Source: CAWUJK01 sp964586815 (GTDB lineage: Bacteria > Patescibacteriota > Gracilibacteria > BD1-5 > UBA6164). From it: DNA of 10,399 nucleotides. Below, piece after piece: positions 8,194 through 10,399 of the stretch. The stretch's first letter is position 1, and every line of letters starts with the position of its first letter. Under the pieces are notes generated by a model, which saw only the letters and a list, made by a program, of their open reading frames with translations, did not search any database and was not told the DNA's origin. The translations under genes and the position numbers were made by a program. The stretch covers positions 1 to 10,399 of the forward strand of contig CAZPIB010000033.1 in NCBI GenBank assembly GCA_964586815.1, read 5' to 3'.

Positions 8194-8415
8194 TTACATA
8201 GCAAAACCAATAATAAGAGCAATTACTAATGCATATATTGCAACAGCTTCTGCAAATGCAATAGTTAAAATTGCTAAACCTTGAATTTTACCTGCAGCTT
8301 CTGGATTTCTTCAAACAGCTTCCAAAGCTCATTTACCAATCATACCAATACCTATTCCTGGACCAATAGCACCCAAACCAATAGCTAAAGCCATTGCTAA
8401 TTCTTTATATTCCAT
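8194..8415 (-). CDS. atpE: F-type ATP synthase c subunit (proton-binding rotor ring)
   Basis: The c subunit forms the membrane rotor ring. The product has 73 residues in two helices joined by the polar loop GRNPEAAGKI at 35-44. The first helix has the glycine repeat GLGAIGPGIGIGMIGKG at 13-29, and the ion site is Glu56 in AFAEAVAIYALVIAL. Compared with the Na+-type c subunit of Ilyobacter, the Gln of the first helix is Ile23 and the Ser and Thr after the Glu are Ala57 and Val58. The Na+ ligands are thus missing and proton coupling is predicted. Only two of twelve glycines are UGA (residues 29 and 35); the rest are mostly GGU, unlike the neighbouring genes. There is no Shine-Dalgarno motif. 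A hairpin lies upstream in the gap after atpB. Confidence 0.96.
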
Positions 8416-8452
8416 ATGTTTATTTTTTGTTAGTTTATAAAATACAAATTGT

Positions 8453-8489
8453 GAACTTAAATTTTCCTATTTTTTAAAAATTTAAATTC
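8453..8489 (-). promoter_or_regulatory. Hairpin in the atpB-atpE gap
   Basis: On the minus-strand RNA a 13-bp stem forms between GAAUUUAAAUUUU and AAAAUUUAAGUUC with an 11-nt loop. One pair is a G-U wobble that would be a C-A mismatch in plus-strand RNA, which favours function in the atp transcript. It lies 18 nt after the atpB stop codon and 37 nt before the atpE start. It may be a processing or stabilising element that raises c-subunit output. No U-tract follows, so it is not an obvious terminator. Confidence 0.5.
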
Positions 8490-8507
8490 ATATATCAATA
8501 TTTTATT

Positions 8508-9344
8508 TTAATGTGTTTTATCAAGAGATTGTTTGAAATATGCAATCATAAGTCATGCAAATACTACAGCCTGTATAAATGCAACAAATATTTCAAAAAT
8601 CCAAAATGGAATAGTTAAAAATCTTCATACTTCCATTAAATTTGCTGTCATAAGAAAACCTAAATATCCAATTACTGATATTAATACCATTCATGCAAAT
8701 ATATTACCAAAAAGTCTTAATGATAATGAGATTGCTCAAGAAGGAAGTGCTAAAAAATGAAGCCATCAAACAAATACATTTACAAATTTTTCAATAAGTG
8801 TTTTTCAAGAAAAATTAAATAAATATCATTTAGTAGTTTTAAAAACTCAAGTATATTTAAATGATATAAATAAAGAAAAAATAATAGTTCCTAGTCCTAA
8901 TACTAATGTTGTATTTAAATCACTATGTATTGGTCTTAAAAATTCTGAAAAATAAGATCATACACCCGTAGTAGTTAGTTTTCATAACCATTTAATAATT
9001 AATCAAAAAAGATTACCTAGCAATATTATTAAAAATACCCCTATAATAAATGGAAAATATCTTCTAGCCACCTGCTTATCTCAAAATGAATCTTTTAAAT
9101 ATTTATAAAAAAAGTCAATTGAACTTAAAAAAAATATTTTTAATTTTCCTCATTTATTTTTTATAACCTTTTTAGCTAATAAAGAAAAAATAACAATTAA
9201 TATTAGAAATAAAAAAGTAGAAATAACTGTATTTGAAATTAGTCCATACACTTGATTTCATTGAATTCCAGGAATGTATGGTCAACTATGAACAATTTCA
9301 GTTTGAATTGCTATTCAGCTATTTTCAACATTAGTATATTCCAT
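8508..9344 (-). CDS. atpB: F-type ATP synthase a subunit (proton channel)
   Basis: Subunit a provides the proton half-channels next to the c-ring. The product has 278 residues, with membrane segments near 36-56, 97-118, 145-163, 190-230 and 244-270. The diagnostic block ALPSGAISLSLRLFGNIFAG at 199-218 contains the essential arginine Arg210 and the FGN motif. LRPIHSDLNTTLVLGLG at 136-152 matches the family's (R/F)RP---D-N-T-ALAL segment. FVAFIQAVVFAGLMIAYF at 253-270 matches the last helix, where Gln258 stands at the conserved Gln or Glu of the exit path. Sixteen of 27 glycines are UGA. The ATG at 9342-9344 lies at the end of the A-tract repeat array, 56 nt after the atpZ-like stop codon, with no Shine-Dalgarno motif. 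Confidence 0.96.
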
Positions 9345-9353
9345 TATTTTTTT

Positions 9354-9425
9354 AAAATTATTTTTTTAAAACTATTTTTTTGAAACTATTTTTTTTGAAA
9401 CTATTTTTTTTTGAAACTATTTTTT
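9354..9425. repeat. Imperfect tandem repeat of (G/A)AAACTAT plus T-tract, five units
   Basis: Five adjacent units of 14, 14, 15, 16 and 13 bp follow the pattern GAAACTATTTTTTT. The T-runs on the plus strand measure 7, 7, 8, 9 and 6, and another 7-T run lies at 9347-9353 just before the atpB start codon. On the coding (minus) strand these are A-tracts. The right-hand units fall inside the end of the atpZ-like gene, where they encode NSFKK-type peptide, and the rest form the atpB leader. Length changes in the tracts are expected from replication slippage. Confidence 0.9.
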
Positions 9426-9625
9426 ATATCTCCTAATTTAGATAAATTTTTTTTAATAAGCATTTGAGTTATTATAACTAAACTAACAATACTAAGTATT
9501 AAAAATAAAACTATAAAAGATCAATCAGTATTAAAAGTTTTATCTAAAAAATATCAAACCATTAAAAATATAGATAAATTTACTATTAAAATAATAGTAT
9601 ACTTAAGTAAAAATTTTTTTAACAT
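9401..9625 (-). CDS. AtpZ/AtpI-like small membrane protein, first gene of the atp operon
   Basis: A 74-residue protein with two membrane helices, about 8-27 and 36-57. Between them is VGYFLDKTFNTDGSF at 23-37, which fits the G-(F/Y)-LD---G(T)-P-F signature of the ATPase_gene1 (AtpZ/AtpI) family. These proteins sit at the head of atp operons, and AtpI/AtpZ have been linked to assembly of the c-ring and to Mg2+ uptake. The helices and the position just before atpB support the call; sequence identity is modest. Both UGA codons are glycines, one in the conserved VGYFLD turn. The C-terminus runs into the A-tract repeat (KNSFKKK) and ends at the only UAG in the window. One lost A in the nine-A tract would extend the protein by 14 residues of repeated NSFKK to a UAA at 9358-9360. 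Confidence 0.78.
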
Positions 9626-9726
9626 AATTTCAATAATTTATTATTTAAATTAAAAATAAAATAATAAATATTTATAAAAAAGCAAATTTAAATTAAAAAA
9701 TATTTTTTTATAAAATTTTTCTAGTT
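9626..9726 (-). promoter_or_regulatory. Intergenic region likely holding the atp operon promoter; inverted repeat 9671-9714
   Basis: This 101-nt gap separates the lipoprotein gene from the atpZ-like gene. It is almost pure A and T, so many -10-like hexamers (TATAAA, TATTAT) occur and none can be singled out with a good -35 partner. An 11-bp inverted repeat (TTTATAAAAAA and TTTTTTATAAA) with a 22-nt loop starts 12 nt after the lipoprotein stop codon and may act as a weak terminator for that gene. Both readings are inferred from position. Confidence 0.3.
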
Positions 9727-10317
9727 TTACTTTTCTAGTTTTCAATCAGAATTTAAATTAATATCTCTACATTTAAAGCTACCCATTAATCTTTTATATC
9801 TTTCTATGTCTCTGTTATTTTTTTCAAGAGCAATAGTTATTATATATCCATTTTTATTACAAATAATTCAGGTTTGAAGAAATTTTAATATTGGTGTATC
9901 TTCTGAATATCTTGCTTCAAAGAAATATATTTTTGTATTTATATAATTTATTTTTACACTTGTATATCATAATTTTTTTATATAAAAAAATTCTTTTTCT
10001 GCTCAAATATAATTTCAAATTATAAAATCAAGTGAGCTCAAATTATAATCTATAATATCATGTTTTAAAATTAATATATTCCTATAAAATCAATTATTAC
10101 TTGTATCTGAGACAGAGGCAAGAACTATTTCTCAATTAGCAGGTTTTGGTAAAGTCTTATTAGTATTTTTCAAGATTTCCCATCTTGCAGGAATAATAAT
10201 TGAAAAATCAATTCATTCATATGTTTTGTGAATAGATATTCAAGAGTTTTTTTCTTTTGAGCCCAAGCAAGAACTTAAAATAAAAACAAGAAATATTACT
10301 ACTAGAAATTTTTTCAT
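9727..10317 (-). CDS. Predicted lipoprotein of unknown function
   Basis: The 196-residue product starts with a lipoprotein signal peptide: MKKFLVVIFLVFILSSC, a basic start, a hydrophobic core and the lipobox LSSC with the lipidated Cys at 17. After cleavage the mature protein would be anchored at the outer face of the membrane. The mature part has IDFSIIIPARWEILKNT at 36-52 and GYIITIALEKNNRDIERYKRLMGSFK near 157-182, plus two further Cys (153 and 183) that could form a disulfide. The F-I--P--W opening and the ending L--SFK are reminiscent of PsbP/DcrB-like domains, but this is a weak resemblance by eye. Nine of twelve glycines are UGA. It is co-directional with the atp operon but separated by 101 nt. 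The ATG at 10315-10317 is chosen because it gives the complete signal peptide. Confidence 0.82.
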
Positions 10318-10341
10318 AAAATTAATATTTAAAAAATATTT

Positions 10342-10347
10342 ATTATA
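10342..10347 (-). promoter_or_regulatory. Candidate -10 box for the lipoprotein gene
   Basis: The minus strand reads TATAAT exactly, 24 nt upstream of the lipoprotein start codon, a suitable distance for a short leader. A convincing -35 hexamer at 16-18 nt spacing is not visible; the region there is T-rich. In DNA this rich in A and T such a match can arise by chance. Confidence 0.4.
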
Positions 10348-10390
10348 TCTTTTCAAAAGAAAATAAAAATAGAAAATAAAATAAGAAGAA

Positions 10391-10397
10391 AAAGGAG
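10391..10397 (+). promoter_or_regulatory. Shine-Dalgarno-like motif at the window edge
   Basis: The last bases contain AAAGGAG within a purine-rich run on the plus strand. This could be the ribosome binding site of a divergent gene starting just beyond the window. It would be the only clear Shine-Dalgarno motif seen, since the genes in the window have A/U-rich leaders. It could equally be the complement of the 3' end of a minus-strand gene. Confidence 0.3.
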
Positions 10398-10399
10398 AA

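Noticed and set aside
8194..8415. Sodium-dependent ATP synthase
   Set aside because: The c subunit lacks the Gln and the Ser/Thr that bind Na+.
8533..8760. Plus-strand open frame across atpB
   Set aside because: Antisense of the conserved C-terminal helices of subunit a.
2278..9344. ATP synthase genes as pseudogenes full of stop codons
   Set aside because: The only internal stops are UGA, all at glycine positions; frames are otherwise intact and full length.
9354..9425. CRISPR array
   Set aside because: Units of 13-16 bp follow each other directly with no unique spacers.
2..10317. Mycoplasma/Spiroplasma origin with UGA as Trp (code 4)
   Set aside because: UGA falls on conserved glycines of P-loops and of GLCGG, SRVGG and FGN-type motifs, while genuine Trp positions use UGG.

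Overview
The window reads as about 10.4 kb of very AT-rich bacterial DNA in which UGA is a sense codon for glycine (genetic code 25). UGA sits in frame roughly 120 times (hand count) and falls on glycines that the families conserve: the P-loops of thymidylate kinase and of ATP synthase alpha and beta, SNKGLCGGYN of gamma, and SVSRVGG of alpha. UGG still encodes Trp (for example RWHDLNKSGW in the DUF805 protein), so this is not the Mycoplasma code. Code 25 is known from Gracilibacteria (BD1-5) and Absconditabacteria (SR1) of the Patescibacteria/CPR, and the window most likely comes from one of these; the sequence alone does not say which. All fifteen genes end in UAA except one UAG. Under the standard code nearly every gene breaks into short pieces.

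Left part, plus strand (1-2242): the 3' part of a 2-oxoacid:acceptor oxidoreductase alpha (gamma-alpha fused) subunit gene, then a thymidylate kinase gene 2 nt later, then a UPF0102/YraN-type nuclease-fold gene that overlaps the kinase gene by 32 nt. A strong 14-bp hairpin closes this operon and also the convergent ATP synthase operon; it overlaps the last codons of atpC.

Middle and right, minus strand (9625 down to 2278): a complete F-type ATP synthase operon in the order atpZ/atpI-like, atpB (a), atpE (c), atpF (b), atpH (delta), atpA (alpha), a DUF805 membrane protein, atpG (gamma), a 78-residue two-helix membrane protein of unknown family, atpD (beta), atpC (epsilon). Catalytic and proton-path residues are intact. 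The c subunit lacks the Na+ ligands, so the enzyme is predicted to use H+. Delta is short (114 residues). The two extra membrane-protein genes inside the operon are the most unusual part of the layout. A slippage-prone tandem repeat with long A-tracts spans the end of the atpZ-like gene and the atpB leader, and hairpins lie in the atpB-atpE and atpG-small-ORF gaps.

Far right (9727-10317, minus): a predicted lipoprotein of unknown function, with a plausible -10 element upstream. The last bases of the window carry a purine-rich Shine-Dalgarno-like motif on the plus strand, perhaps for a divergent gene outside the window. Otherwise the genes show almost no Shine-Dalgarno motifs.
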